From the NCBI GenBank assembly GCA_022793095.1, contig JAAWCD010000115.1, forward strand, positions 42,403 through 106,402: 64,000 bases of DNA. Reading direction: 5' to 3'. The DNA comes from Oscillospiraceae bacterium (GTDB taxonomy: Bacteria > Bacillota > Clostridia > Oscillospirales > Oscillospiraceae). The notes beneath the pieces were generated by a model that saw only the letters and a list, made by a program, of their open reading frames with translations, was not told where the DNA came from and did not search any database. Positions 51,990 to 61,535 of the stretch are shown piece after piece. The number at the start of each line of letters is the position of its first letter. Position 1 is the first letter of the stretch. Position numbers and translations under genes: made by a program.

Positions 51990-54068
51990 TTGAAACCCAA
52001 AAAGGGAAGCAACAGAAACCTCATGGGCATTATTTCGATCATCGTGTGGGCGCTGGTCATCACTCTGCTCATGAACTACTTCACCTCAATGTTTGCCCAC
52101 GCCGATTCCACCGAGATCTATTTCAGCGAATTTCTGGACCTGGTGGACGAGGGCAAGGTGGACGAGGTCAAGATTGAAAGCGGCATCTACACCATCACCC
52201 TGACCAAGGAAGGGGAGCAGGAGTGGCTGGAGGAGCAGGCGGCCGCGGCCGCCAAGGAGACGCCGCCGGCCACCAATGGGCTGACGCTGCCGGAGCTGAC
52301 ACCTCCGGCTCAGAATCAGACCGGCCAGACCTTCACGCTGTACACCGCGCCTCTGAGCTATCCGGACCTGGTCCAGTACCTGCGGGACCACAACGTCAAG
52401 GTCTACACGCCTTATCAGGAGGCCACCTCTCCCATTCTGATTTTCCTGGCCTCCTACGTACTGCCCACGCTTTTGATGATGGGCCTGCTCTTTCTGCTCT
52501 TCCGGGGCATGGGCAGCCGGATGGGCGGCGGCCTGGGCGGGGTTGGCAAGTCCAACGCCAAGGTCTATATGGAGCGTTCCACCGGCGTCACGTTCCGTGA
52601 CGTGGCGGGCCAGGACGAGGCCAAGGAATCCCTGGTGGAGATCATCGACTTTCTCCACAACCCGGCCAAGTACACGGCCATTGGGGCCAAGCTGCCCAAG
52701 GGCGCGCTGCTGGTGGGCTCGCCCGGCACGGGCAAAACCCTGCTGGCGAAGGCTGTGGCCGGCGAGGCGGGGGTCCCCTTCTTCTCCATTTCCGGCTCGG
52801 ACTTTGTGGAGATGTTCGTCGGCGTAGGCGCCAGCCGTGTCCGGGATCTCTTCAAGGAAGCGGCCAAGGTTGCCCCCTGCATCATCTTCATTGATGAGAT
52901 TGACACCATCGGCAAGAGCCGCGACAACCGGATGGGTGGCAACGACGAGCGGGAGCAGACACTGAACCAGCTGCTGGCGGAGCTGGACGGCTTTGATCCC
53001 ACCAAGGGCGTCATCGTGCTGGCGGCCACCAACCGGCCCGAGGTTTTGGATAAAGCCCTGCTCCGTCCCGGCCGGTTTGACCGGCGGATCACGGTGGACC
53101 GGCCCAATCTGGCAGGCCGTCTGGCCACGCTCCAGGTTCACACCCGGAACATCCGCCTGGCGGAGGACGTGGACTTGAACAAGATTGCCCAAGCCACTGC
53201 CGGCTGTGTGGGCGCGGACCTGGCCAACCTGGTGAACGAGGCGGCTCTCCGGGCGGTGCGCCTGGGCCGGCAGGCGGTGAACCAGAACGACCTGCTGGCC
53301 TCCTTCGAGGTGGTCATCGCGGGCACGGAGAAGAAGGGCACGGTGCTCACCGAGAACGAGAAGCGGATGATCGCCTATCACGAGGTGGGTCACGCTCTGG
53401 TCGCGGCGAAGCAGAAGAACGCCCAGCCGGTGAGCAAGATCACCATTGTACCCCACACTCAGGGCGCGTTGGGCTACACCATGCAGCTGCCGGAGGAGGA
53501 AAAGTTCCTTATGACCGAGGCGGACCTCCTGACGGAGATCCGGACGCTGCTGGCAGGCCGGTCGGCGGAAGAGATTGTGTTTTCCTCCAAGAGCTCGGGC
53601 GCGGCCAACGACATCGAGCGGGCCACGGAGCTGGCCCGGAAGATGGTCACGCTGTTCGGCATGAGCGAAAAGTACGGCATGATGGCGCTGGCCACGATTC
53701 AGAGCCAATATCTGGACGGCGGCTATGGGCTGACCTGCGCCCAGGACACGGCGGCTGAGGTGGATGAAGAGGTCCGCCGGATCATCGACACCTGCCACCA
53801 GGACGCGCTTTCCATTCTGAACGAAAACCGGGAGATGCTGGACGCTGTGGCGGGGTATCTGCTGGAGAAGGAGACCATCACCGGCCAGGAGATGATGGCC
53901 ATACTGGAGGGCCGGGACCCGGCCCAGGTGGACAACTACGGCGCCACGCCGGAGGCGGCGGAGCTGCCCAAGGTGATCGAGCTGTCCGATGGGAAGGACG
54001 CGCTGGATGAAACGCCGGACGAGGCCCCGAAGGACGAGGGAGCTTGGCCCCCCAGCGATTTGGATTGA
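51990..54068 (+). CDS. ftsH: FtsH, membrane-bound ATP-dependent zinc protease
   Basis: 692-residue AAA+ protease. Two transmembrane helices (about 11-31 and 148-171) flank a periplasm-side domain. ATPase motifs are GSPGTGKT at 243-250 (Ser replaces the usual second residue Pro), [14 protein letters not shown] for Walker B, and the arginine fingers in PGRFDRR. The zinc site is HEVGH at 464-468. It degrades unassembled membrane proteins and regulators. Start is TTG at 51990 with AAGGAGG 8 bases upstream; earlier in-frame sequence does not resemble FtsH. It is followed by a terminator hairpin. Confidence 0.96.
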   Translation: MKPKKGSNRNLMGIISIIVWALVITLLMNYFTSMFAHADSTEIYFSEFLDLVDEGKVDEVKIESGIYTITLTKEGEQEWLEEQAAAAAKETPPATNGLTLPELTPPAQNQTGQTFTLYTAPLSYPDLVQYLRDHNVKVYTPYQEATSPILIFLASYVLPTLLMMGLLFLLFRGMGSRMGGGLGGVGKSNAKVYMERSTGVTFRDVAGQDEAKESLVEIIDFLHNPAKYTAIGAKLPKGALLVGSPGTGKTLLAKAVAGEAGVPFFSISGSDFVEMFVGVGASRVRDLFKEAAKVAPCIIFIDEIDTIGKSRDNRMGGNDEREQTLNQLLAELDGFDPTKGVIVLAATNRPEVLDKALLRPGRFDRRITVDRPNLAGRLATLQVHTRNIRLAEDVDLNKIAQATAGCVGADLANLVNEAALRAVRLGRQAVNQNDLLASFEVVIAGTEKKGTVLTENEKRMIAYHEVGHALVAAKQKNAQPVSKITIVPHTQGALGYTMQLPEEEKFLMTEADLLTEIRTLLAGRSAEEIVFSSKSSGAANDIERATELARKMVTLFGMSEKYGMMALATIQSQYLDGGYGLTCAQDTAAEVDEEVRRIIDTCHQDALSILNENREMLDAVAGYLLEKETITGQEMMAILEGRDPAQVDNYGATPEAAELPKVIELSDGKDALDETPDEAPKDEGAWPPSDLD

Positions 54069-54080
54069 CGTTTTTCCCGC

Positions 54081-54110
54081 AAAGCCGCCCGGTTTTCGGG
54101 CGGCTTTGTT
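54081..54110 (+). terminator. Terminator hairpin after ftsH
   Basis: AAAGCCGCCCG and CGGGCGGCTTT form an 11-pair stem with a GTTTT loop, followed by GTTGTG. The T-run is weak, but position and stem support a terminator. Confidence 0.65.
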
Positions 54111-54124
54111 GTGAGCCCAGTTTA

Positions 54125-54286
54125 AGAAGCTGTACCAATAGCCTCAGCGCGCGTCCTTGCGGCCAAAATGGCCGTTGGCATCGTTAAAAAAGCTTGAAAT
54201 ACATCCAGTATTCCTGCGCTTTTTTGCCTTGCCAACAACGATTTTGGCTCGCAAATCCCCGCACTTCGCCTAATGGTACAGCTTCT
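54125..54286 (-). other. Structured 150-nt element, copy 2
   Basis: On the minus strand AGAAGCTGTACCATTAG pairs with CTATTGGTACAGCTTCT as the outer stem (16 of 17). Inside are GTTGGCA/TGCCAAC, AAAAAAGC/GCTTTTTT around the loop GCAGGAAT-N8-ATTTCAA, and CGGCCA/TGGCCG. Its 5' box (GTGCGGGGATTTGCGAGC) also occurs at 63.9 kb. No gene overlaps it. Confidence 0.7.
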
Positions 54287-54323
54287 AAAGTTCTTTTGGT
54301 TCTTTTCTTTCAAGAAAAGAACA
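54287..54323. repeat. Short GTTCTTTT palindrome upstream of tex
   Basis: AAAGTTCTTTTGGTTCTTTTCTTTCAAGAAAAGAAC-type repeat, with arms GTTCTTTTCTT and AAGAAAAGAAC, directly after the structured element and before the tex ribosome site. Confidence 0.75.
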
Positions 54324-54338
54324 GAAACAGGAGGTATT

Positions 54339-56492
54339 ATGGAAACCATTTACGAAATCCTATCCCGCGAGCTGGGCGTCAATCAGGCGTACATCCAGAA
54401 CGTGGTCACGCTCATCGACGAGGGCAGCACCATTCCCTTCATCGCCCGCTACCGCAAGGAGCTCCACGGCTCCATGGATGACACCGCCCTGCGGACCCTG
54501 GCCGGCCGGCTTCAATACCTCCGCAGCCTGGACGCCCGCCGGGCTGAAGTGAAGACCGCCATTGAACATCAGGGCAAGCTCACCGGCGAGCTCTCTGCCG
54601 CCATTGACAGCGCCGCCACCCTGGCCGAGGTGGAGGACCTTTACCGCCCCTACAAGCAGAAGCGCCGCACCCGCGCCACCATCGCCCGGGAAAAGGGCCT
54701 GGCTCCTCTGGCGGAGCTTCTCTTCGCCCAGTCCCGGGACTGCCCTGACCCCCTCCTCGCCGCCGCGGACTACATCGACCCCGAAAAGGGGGTGGAGACC
54801 GCCGAAGACGCCCTGGCCGGAGCCAGCGACATCATTGCCGAACATATCTCCGATGACGCGGCCATCCGCAAAACTCTGCGGGAGCTCCTTTGGAACAAAG
54901 CCCTTCTCGCCTCCAAGGCCAAAACCGAGGAGGACACGGTTTACCGCCTCTACTACGACTTCACACAGCCCCTGAAGCGGCTCCAGGGCCACCAGATACT
55001 GGCCATTAACCGGGGGGAGCGGGAAGAGATGCTCAAGGTTTCCGTGGACATGGACCAGGAAACCGCTCTGATTGCCCTGCGCCGCTCGGTGCTCAAGCCC
55101 GGCGCGCCCTCCGCCGCCTTTGTCCGCGCCGCCGCGGAGGACAGCTATGACCGGCTTCTGTTCCCCTCCCTGGAACGGGAAATGAGGAACCTGCTCACCG
55201 AGCAGGCCAGCGAGGGGGCCATTCACAACTTCGCTCTGAACCTGCGGCCTCTGCTCATGCAGCCGCCGGTGAAGGGCAAGGTGACGATGGGCCTGGACCC
55301 TGGTTACCGCAACGGCTGCAAGGTGGCGGTGGTGGATGGCACCGGCAAGGTGCTGGACACGGCGGTGGTTTACCCCACCTTTGGAGAAAAGCAGAAAAAC
55401 GAGGCCATTGCCAAGCTCAAACAGCTTATTTTGAAGCACCAGGTGGTCCACATCGCCATTGGCAACGGCACGGCCAGCCGGGAGACCGAGCAGATGACCG
55501 TTGAACTCCTCCGTCAGGTGGAGGGAGTCAGCTACATGATTGTCAGCGAGGCGGGTGCGTCGGTTTATTCCGCCTCCAAGCTGGCGGCAGAGGAGTTCCC
55601 TCAATATGATGTGAATCTCCGCTCGGCGGTGTCGATCGCCCGGCGGCTCCAGGACCCCCTGGCCGAGCTGGTGAAAATCGACCCGAAAGCCATTGGGGTG
55701 GGCCAGTACCAGCATGACATGCCCCAGGCCCGGCTGGACGAAACCCTGTCCGGTGTGGTGGAGGACTGTGTAAACGCTGTGGGTGTGGATGTGAACACGG
55801 CCTCGGCGCCGCTCCTGCTGCGGGTGTCCGGCCTGACCAATACCACGGCCAGGAATATCGTGAAATACCGGGAGGACAACGGCGTTTTCACCACCCGGAA
55901 GCAGCTGTTGAAGGTGCCTAAGCTGGGCCCCAAGGCCTTCGAGCAGTGCGCGGGCTTTCTCCGGGTGCCGGAGAGCAAAAGCGTGCTGGACAACACCGCG
56001 GTTCATCCGGAGAGCTACGGCGCGGCGGAGCGGCTTTTGGAGCTGTGCGGGTACGGCCTGAGCGATGTGGGGAACCTTTCGGAGCTTCCGGCACGTCTAA
56101 AGGCGTTGGGAGAGGAGAAAGCGGCGGAGGCCTGCGGCGTTGGCGTACCCACCCTGCGGGACGTGGCGGCGGAGCTGATGAAGCCGGGCCGGGACCCCCG
56201 TGACGAGCTGCCTCAGCCCATCCTCCGCACGGACGTGATGGAGATGAAGGATTTGAAACCGGGTATGGAGCTGACAGGCACGGTCCGGAACGTGATTGAT
56301 TTCGGCGTGTTTGTGGACATTGGCGTCCACCAGGACGGGCTGGTGCATATCTCGCAGATGACCAGCAGGTTCATCCGGCATCCCTCGGAGGTGCTTTCTG
56401 TGGGCGACGTGGTGAAGGTGTGGGTCCGGGAGGTGGACGAGAAGAAGAAACGGATTTCCCTCACCATGAAGCAGCCTCGTTCTTTTTCTTGA
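54339..56492 (+). CDS. tex: Tex, RNA-binding transcription accessory protein
   Basis: 717-residue protein of the Tex/YqgF-S1 family, found in many bacteria and thought to help RNA polymerase on RNA. An N-terminal helical domain is followed by the YqgF-like domain (MGLDPGYRNGCKVAVVDGTGKVLDTAVVYP), helix-hairpin-helix segments (VGVDVNTASAPLLLRVSGLTNTTARNIVKYR), and a C-terminal S1 domain (LTGTVRNVIDFGVFVDIGVHQDGLVHISQM). The ATG at 54339 has AGGAGG close by. The last codons and stop (CGTTCTTTTTCTTGA) are supplied by a repeat copy, so the tail RSFS is not conserved sequence. Confidence 0.95.
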   Translation: METIYEILSRELGVNQAYIQNVVTLIDEGSTIPFIARYRKELHGSMDDTALRTLAGRLQYLRSLDARRAEVKTAIEHQGKLTGELSAAIDSAATLAEVEDLYRPYKQKRRTRATIAREKGLAPLAELLFAQSRDCPDPLLAAADYIDPEKGVETAEDALAGASDIIAEHISDDAAIRKTLRELLWNKALLASKAKTEEDTVYRLYYDFTQPLKRLQGHQILAINRGEREEMLKVSVDMDQETALIALRRSVLKPGAPSAAFVRAAAEDSYDRLLFPSLEREMRNLLTEQASEGAIHNFALNLRPLLMQPPVKGKVTMGLDPGYRNGCKVAVVDGTGKVLDTAVVYPTFGEKQKNEAIAKLKQLILKHQVVHIAIGNGTASRETEQMTVELLRQVEGVSYMIVSEAGASVYSASKLAAEEFPQYDVNLRSAVSIARRLQDPLAELVKIDPKAIGVGQYQHDMPQARLDETLSGVVEDCVNAVGVDVNTASAPLLLRVSGLTNTTARNIVKYREDNGVFTTRKQLLKVPKLGPKAFEQCAGFLRVPESKSVLDNTAVHPESYGAAERLLELCGYGLSDVGNLSELPARLKALGEEKAAEACGVGVPTLRDVAAELMKPGRDPRDELPQPILRTDVMEMKDLKPGMELTGTVRNVIDFGVFVDIGVHQDGLVHISQMTSRFIRHPSEVLSVGDVVKVWVREVDEKKKRISLTMKQPRSFS

Positions 56493-56706
56493 AAGAAAAA
56501 GAACCAAAAAGAACTTCAAGCCGCCATCTCAGGAAAGAGCTCTGACAGAGCCAGTATAAAGCTCTTTGCCAAGCTTTCTTTCAAGAAAGCGTCCATTCTT
56601 TTTCTTGAACGAAAAAGAACCAAAAAGAACTTCAAGCTGCCGTCTCAGGAAAGAGCTTTGACAGTGCCAGTATAAAGTTCTTTGCCAAGCTTTCTTTCAA
56701 GAAAGC
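56479..56706. repeat. Tandem duplication of a 116-bp GTTCTTTTT repeat unit
   Basis: Two units, 56479-56591 and 56595-56706, with a period of 116 bases. Each has GTTCTTTTTCTTGAA, its complement, AAAGAACTTCAAG, CGCCATCTCAGG or CTGCCGTCTCAGG, AAAGAGC, and a CTTTCTT/AAGAAAG hairpin. They differ at about 12 positions. The first unit overlaps the tex stop codon. No gene lies in 56493-56778. Confidence 0.85.
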
Positions 56707-56716
56707 GAAAAAACGC

Positions 56717-56747
56717 TTGACTGTCAACCCGCTTTACCCTTTATACT
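56717..56747 (+). promoter_or_regulatory. Candidate MerR-type promoter with 19-base spacer
   Basis: TTGACT, 19 bases, TATACT, 31 bases before the ATG at 56779. A 19-base spacer is typical of promoters that MerR-family activators untwist; the gene downstream encodes a MerR protein, suggesting self-regulation. No perfect operator dyad is apparent. Confidence 0.6.
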
Positions 56748-56778
56748 GAGCCTGAAAAGACAAGAAGGAGGCGGTCTT

Positions 56779-58206
56779 ATGACAGTCAAAGAGCTGGAGG
56801 CCCGCACCGGCCTGACCCGCGCCAACATCCGCTTCTACGAGCAGGAGGGCCTTCTTTCCCCTGCCCGCCTGCCCAACGGATACCGGGACTACGCGGAGCC
56901 GGACGTGGAAACCCTGGAGAAAATCAAGCTGTTCCGGAAGCTGCGGCTGGACCTGGGCACCATCCGGGCCCTTCAATCCGGGCAGATATCCCTGGACGAG
57001 GCTCTGACCGGACAATTGCAGGCCCTGGAGCAGGACCGGGCGGTGGTGGAATCCGCCCGCCGGGTATGCGCCCGGCTCCGGGAAGACCGGGCGGAGTACG
57101 CCACTCTGAACCCCAGACCCTACCTGGACGCCCTGGAACGGGAGCCGCAGGAGGCGCCTCATGTGGTTCCGCCGCCGCCGGACCGCCTGCCCACGGTATC
57201 CCACCCCTGGCGGCGGTTCTTCGCCCGGCAGCTGGACATGGCTCTTTACACGTTCGTTGTGGCTTCCTTCCGGCTGCTGATCCTCCACGACTTTTCCGTG
57301 GCCGGCCGGACCTTTGGCGCTCTGCTGCTGGGGTGGCTGCTGGACTTAGGGCTTCTGTTCGCCCTGGAGCCCTTGCTCCTCTCCCGGTTCGGGACTACCC
57401 CCGGCAAGTGGATTTTCGGCCTGGAGGTCCGCGCCCGGAACGGGCAGTTCCTCTCTTACTCCGACGCGATGGAGCGGACCGGAGAACTGTTTCGCCATGG
57501 CCTGGGCTGGAACATCCCCATCTGGTCGTGGTATCGGATGGCAAAAAGCTTCACCGCCTGCAACACCGGGGAGACCCTGCCCTGGGACGAGGGCCTGTCC
57601 TACACCATCCGGGACACCCGGCCCCGGCGGGCTGTGGCTTTTGTCCTGCTCTATGCCGCCATGCCGCTGCTGTCCATTCCAATCGCGCAGCAGGCCATGC
57701 TGCCCCCCAACCGGGGGGAGCTGACCCAGGCGGAGTATATTGAGAACTGCAACGCGGTCCAGCGGGCCCTGCGAGACCCTCTGCGCCTGGACGAGACGGG
57801 GGCGTGGGATACCAGCAGCGGGTACTATGCGATCAACTTTGCCGCACCCCTGAGCCACGAAATGATTTTGGAGGACGGCGTTCTCAAGGCGGTCCGCCTG
57901 CACGCGGAGTCAGACGGCGAGGAGCTGGTTTTCTGGCCGGCAACCACGCTGACCCGCACGTCTTTTCTGGCCCTGGCCGGTTCCAGGCCGGAGGTCAACT
58001 GCCTGAATCTGGCCGCCGTGGAGCATGAGGCGTCCTTCCTCTGGGACCCGCCGCTGCACGAGGCAGACCGAACCATCGCCGGGATCAACATTCGCTGTGA
58101 GATCGAGCTGGCCGGATTTGAGGGCTGGTCCGCCATGGCGCTGGTCCCCGTCGAAGGGGCTGCGGAGCATCGCTTTTCCTACACACTCACCTTCACCCTG
58201 CCCTGA
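56779..58206 (+). CDS. MerR-type regulator fused to an RDD membrane domain
   Basis: 475 residues. Residues 1-70 are a MerR winged helix (TVKELEARTGLTRANIRFYEQEGLLSP, NGYRDYAEPDVETL), and 70-105 the dimer helix. From about 145 the RDD transmembrane domain begins (RRFFARQLDMALYTFVVASF, then GTTPGKWIFGLEV near 205-217), with helices near 155, 180, 285. The C-terminal 180 residues lack membrane helices and are predicted to be extracytoplasmic or a sensory part. MerR proteins are normally soluble; this combination is unusual. AAGGAGG is 7 bases before the ATG. A small metallopeptidase gene follows at 13 bases. Confidence 0.8.
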   Translation: MTVKELEARTGLTRANIRFYEQEGLLSPARLPNGYRDYAEPDVETLEKIKLFRKLRLDLGTIRALQSGQISLDEALTGQLQALEQDRAVVESARRVCARLREDRAEYATLNPRPYLDALEREPQEAPHVVPPPPDRLPTVSHPWRRFFARQLDMALYTFVVASFRLLILHDFSVAGRTFGALLLGWLLDLGLLFALEPLLLSRFGTTPGKWIFGLEVRARNGQFLSYSDAMERTGELFRHGLGWNIPIWSWYRMAKSFTACNTGETLPWDEGLSYTIRDTRPRRAVAFVLLYAAMPLLSIPIAQQAMLPPNRGELTQAEYIENCNAVQRALRDPLRLDETGAWDTSSGYYAINFAAPLSHEMILEDGVLKAVRLHAESDGEELVFWPATTLTRTSFLALAGSRPEVNCLNLAAVEHEASFLWDPPLHEADRTIAGINIRCEIELAGFEGWSAMALVPVEGAAEHRFSYTLTFTLP

Positions 58207-58219
58207 GAGGAGGTATTTT

Positions 58220-58597
58220 ATGGTGCTCACCTATGACGAAGTGGGCGACGTGCTGGACCAGATTGCCGAGGACTTCCCGCCCGATTTTTTTGACGGCCTG
58301 AACGGCGGCATCCGGCTGGAGGAGGACGCCAAGCCCGACCCTAAATTCCCGCCGGGGGAGCTGTACATCATGGGGGAATACCGTCAGGACATGTCCGGAA
58401 ACTCCATCCTCATCTATTACGGCTCCTTTGTGGCGGTCCACGGCCACCGGGGCCGGGCAGCCTGGGAACGGGAGCTCTTCAAGACTCTGGCCCACGAGTT
58501 CACCCACCATCTGGAGCACCGGGGCGGACTCCACGCCCTGGACGACAAGGACGCCGAATTTATGGCGCGCATGAAAACGAAATATCAGCTGGAGTGA
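58220..58597 (+). CDS. Small metallopeptidase family protein
   Basis: 125 residues. HEFTHHLEHR at about 92-101 is a zinc-binding HExxH motif with a further histidine; LYIMGEYRQDMSGNSILIYYGSF precedes it. This matches the short zincin-like metallopeptidase family found widely in Firmicutes (size about 125 residues). The substrate is unknown. A frame extends upstream within the regulator gene, but AGAGGAGG at 6 bases fixes the ATG at 58220. It is probably co-transcribed with the MerR-RDD protein. Confidence 0.75.
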   Translation: MVLTYDEVGDVLDQIAEDFPPDFFDGLNGGIRLEEDAKPDPKFPPGELYIMGEYRQDMSGNSILIYYGSFVAVHGHRGRAAWERELFKTLAHEFTHHLEHRGGLHALDDKDAEFMARMKTKYQLE

Positions 58598-58727
58598 CCC
58601 CTTTGCCAGCTGGAATTTTCCGCACGTCTTTCCACATCAATAAAAGACGATTTCCACTCAAAATTGTGCTAAAGTGTATTTTTCAACCCTGAAAATACCG
58701 CCTGTAGAGCCTGAAAAAGAGTGCATG

Positions 58728-58768
58728 AAAGTTCTTTTTGCTTCTTTTTCTTTCAAGAAAAAGAAGAG
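58728..58768. repeat. GTTCTTTTT repeat upstream of the sulfatase gene
   Basis: AAAGTTCTTTTTGC, then TTCTTTTTCTTTC and AAGAAAAAGAAG. In the 200-base gap 58598-58798 I also see GTATTTTTCA/TGAAAATAC (58675-58698), a hairpin; no clear promoter. Confidence 0.75.
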
Positions 58769-58798
58769 AAAACCGCTTCGCAAAGGAACGAACCGACC

Positions 58799-60799
58799 AT
58801 GAACCAAACGCTGACTCCCGCGCATGTTATCACCCTGGACACCAGCCGCCGCAGCCTTGTCACCGGCGGTCTGGTCTTCCTCTTCTCCGCCGTCTATCTG
58901 GGGCTGGCGGGCTATGGCCTGATCACCCCCCTTCCCGCTCTGGCCTTCGGCCTGCTCGCCCTGGTCCGGCTGGACCCGGGCGAGTCCGCCAGCCGCTGGC
59001 TGAGCCGGGTGCTCTGGCTCGCCGGCCCCCTGCTGGGCCATTACATGGTGGAGATTATGAACTACAACTCTGTGTTCTCCGACGTCAAGCACTGGTCAGA
59101 ACCCCTGGGCCTTCATTTGAGCTGGACCGAGCACGCTTTGGGCCTCGTCTGGTACTACCTCATCGCCGGCGCGGTCTTCCTCCTGCGGGGCAAGACCCTT
59201 CCCGCCGCCCGCGTCTCCGCCGTTCTCTTCTTCCTCCTGGGCAGCGCAGACCATTACGTGCTTCGCTTCCGGGGCCGCTCTATCTTCCCCAGCGACCTTC
59301 TGACCCTCCGGACCGCCGCCAACGTGGCCGGAAGCTACGACTACACCCCCGACCTTCTCCAAGCCGCCGCTTACCTCATCCTCGCGGTCTACCTGCTGGC
59401 CATCCACATGCTGCCGCGGCAGGAGCAGCCCCGGCGGCCCCGGTGGTTTGTCACTGTTCCGGCCGTGCTGCTGGCGGGCGCTTACATGTTCCTCTTCTTC
59501 CGGACCCCCTTCCTGTCCGCGCTGGGCGTGGAACCTGACCTCTGGACCACACGAGGAAACGGCTTTTTGCTTAACTTTACCGTCTCCCTCCGCTACAGCC
59601 AGGTGGAGCGGCCGGAGGGCTATTCCCCCGAACGGGTGGAGGAATTGGCCGGCGGCCTGCCTGTGTCTGCGTCAGAGGGCGTTCCGCCCGTCAACATCAT
59701 TGTAGTGATGAACGAGGCCTTCTCCGACCTGTCTGTGCTGGGCGTCGAGACCAATGACGACACCATGCCCTTCTACCACAGTCTGACCGAAAACGCCGTC
59801 AAGGGCTTTGTCTGCGCCTCTGTGTTCGGCGGCACCACCGCCAATTCGGAGTACGAATTCCTCACCGGAAACACCATGGCCTTCCTGCCGGCGGGCACCG
59901 TGCCCTATCACATGTTTGTGCAGGACGGAGACCCGGCTTTGCCCCATCAGATGGAGGCCCTGGGCTACGACACCATGGCCATTCACCCCTACTATAAATC
60001 AGGCTGGAACCGGGTGGCGGTTTATGACGCCTTCGGCTTTCAATCCACCCGCTTCCTCTCCGATTTCAGGCACAAGGACAAGGTGCGGACCTACGTCAGC
60101 GACCGGGCCAACTACGCCGAGGCGCTGGACCTCCTGGACGAGGCGGAACATCCGCTGTTCCTGTTCAACGTCACCATGCAGAACCACTCCGCCTACAATC
60201 TGGAGTGGACAAATCTGGAGAAAACCGTCTGGCTGGAGGGTGCGCTGAAGGGCCGGTATCCCTGGGTGGATCAGTATCTGTCCTGCGTCCGGGAGAGCGA
60301 CGCCGCCCTGGAGGGTCTGATTCAGACGCTGTCCCAGCGGGAAGAGCCGGTTTTGCTGGTGCTGTTCGGGGACCATCAACCCCAGGTGAACACCTCCTTT
60401 TACGAATCCGTTTTCGGGAAGCCCCTGGACGAGCTGAACCCGGAGGAGGAACAGCTCCGGCACATGACGCCCTTCCTCATTTGGGCAAACTACGACATTG
60501 AGGAACAGGAGGGGCTGGTTCTGTCCATCAATCACCTGTCCGCCCTGATGATGGAGGCGGCCAATCTGCCCATGACCAGGTATCAGCGGTTTTCAGCACA
60601 GCTGCGGGAGCTGGTGCCGGTCATCAACGCCGTGGGCTACCGGGAGGCCGGAGGCGGAGACGTGAGCCGCAGAAGCGAGCTGAGCCCGGAGGCTCAGGAG
60701 GCTGTACTTCAATATGAACAGCTCCAGTACAACCAGCTGTTTGACCGGGAAGACCGGGTGGACGAGTTCTTCTTTCTGACGGAAGAATCCGAGCCCTGA
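58799..60799 (+). CDS. LTA-synthase-type membrane sulfatase (phosphoglycerol transferase)
   Basis: 666 residues. Five or six transmembrane helices fill residues 18-240 (SLVTGGLVFLFSAVYLGLAGY onward). The extracellular sulfatase domain has MNEAFSDL (metal-binding Glu at about 306), the catalytic threonine in GGTTANSEYEFLTGN (near 346-347), NVTMQNHSAY and LFGDHQPQV near the end. Enzymes of this type transfer glycerol phosphate to lipoteichoic acid or another glycolipid at the outer face of the membrane. AAAGGA is 11 bases before the ATG. The exact acceptor cannot be deduced. Confidence 0.88.
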   Translation: MNQTLTPAHVITLDTSRRSLVTGGLVFLFSAVYLGLAGYGLITPLPALAFGLLALVRLDPGESASRWLSRVLWLAGPLLGHYMVEIMNYNSVFSDVKHWSEPLGLHLSWTEHALGLVWYYLIAGAVFLLRGKTLPAARVSAVLFFLLGSADHYVLRFRGRSIFPSDLLTLRTAANVAGSYDYTPDLLQAAAYLILAVYLLAIHMLPRQEQPRRPRWFVTVPAVLLAGAYMFLFFRTPFLSALGVEPDLWTTRGNGFLLNFTVSLRYSQVERPEGYSPERVEELAGGLPVSASEGVPPVNIIVVMNEAFSDLSVLGVETNDDTMPFYHSLTENAVKGFVCASVFGGTTANSEYEFLTGNTMAFLPAGTVPYHMFVQDGDPALPHQMEALGYDTMAIHPYYKSGWNRVAVYDAFGFQSTRFLSDFRHKDKVRTYVSDRANYAEALDLLDEAEHPLFLFNVTMQNHSAYNLEWTNLEKTVWLEGALKGRYPWVDQYLSCVRESDAALEGLIQTLSQREEPVLLVLFGDHQPQVNTSFYESVFGKPLDELNPEEEQLRHMTPFLIWANYDIEEQEGLVLSINHLSALMMEAANLPMTRYQRFSAQLRELVPVINAVGYREAGGGDVSRRSELSPEAQEAVLQYEQLQYNQLFDREDRVDEFFFLTEESEP

Positions 60800-60928
60800 C
60801 AGGGTAAGACCCCAACGGCCTGGGAAAAGCGGCAGGGCCGCCCAGCATCCCTGGCATTGCCACTCCACTCCTTGCAGCGGCCAGGAATTCACGGAGTGAT
60901 GCTTTCTTTATTAAGGAGCGTATTTGAA

Positions 60929-61420
60929 ATGGCTGATGAAAAAACCAACGTTATGCGGGCGCTGGACCAGAAGAAAGTCCCCTACCGGGCCCACTATTAC
61001 GCCCACGGCGATGAGGCCGTGGACGGCGTAACCGTGGCGCAATTGCTGGGCCAGGACCCGGACGCCGTGTTTAAAACACTGGTGACCCGCGGGGCATCCA
61101 AGACGAATTACGTGTTCGTGGTGCCCGTGGGCCGGGAACTGGACCTGAAAAAAGCCGCCAAGGCTGTGGGGGAAAAGTCTATCGCCATGATCCATGTGTC
61201 GGAGATCACACCGCTGACCGGCTATGTTCGGGGCGGATGCTCCCCCATCGGCATGAAGAAGCAGTTTAAGACCACCTATGACCAGAGCGCCCTGGACCAT
61301 CCCGCCATCGCGGTTTCTGCCGGGAAAATCGGCGCGCAGGTGGAGCTGGCGCCGCAGGCGCTGGCGAAGCTCACTCGGGGGCAGTTCGCGGACCTTACGG
61401 TTCCCCCGGAGACGGACTGA
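60929..61420 (+). CDS. ybaK: YbaK/EbsC-type Cys-tRNA(Pro) deacylase
   Basis: 163-residue protein of the YbaK/ProX family, which removes cysteine mistakenly attached to tRNA-Pro. VMRALDQKKVPYRAHYY, DPDAVFKTLVTRG (with the conserved lysine), VVPVGRELDLKKAAKAVGEKS, LTGYVRGGCSPIG and the final LAKLTRGQFADLTV are diagnostic. The ATG at 60929 has AAGGAG at 10 bases. The 129 bases before it contain nothing that I recognise. Confidence 0.93.
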   Translation: MADEKTNVMRALDQKKVPYRAHYYAHGDEAVDGVTVAQLLGQDPDAVFKTLVTRGASKTNYVFVVPVGRELDLKKAAKAVGEKSIAMIHVSEITPLTGYVRGGCSPIGMKKQFKTTYDQSALDHPAIAVSAGKIGAQVELAPQALAKLTRGQFADLTVPPETD

Positions 61421-61474
61421 CGGAAAGGCCGTTCCTCTGCCGCAAAAAATTTTTCGCGAAATTGAGAAAAAAGC

Positions 61475-61503
61475 TTGCATTTTCATTCCAGATGTGCTAT
61501 TCT
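61475..61503 (+). promoter_or_regulatory. Promoter of tRNA-Arg
   Basis: TTGCAT, 17 bases, TATTCT, with the expected start about 25 bases before the tRNA. Confidence 0.7.
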
Positions 61504-61535
61504 AATTAAGCTGTTACAGAACAGTGTAGCAGTAT

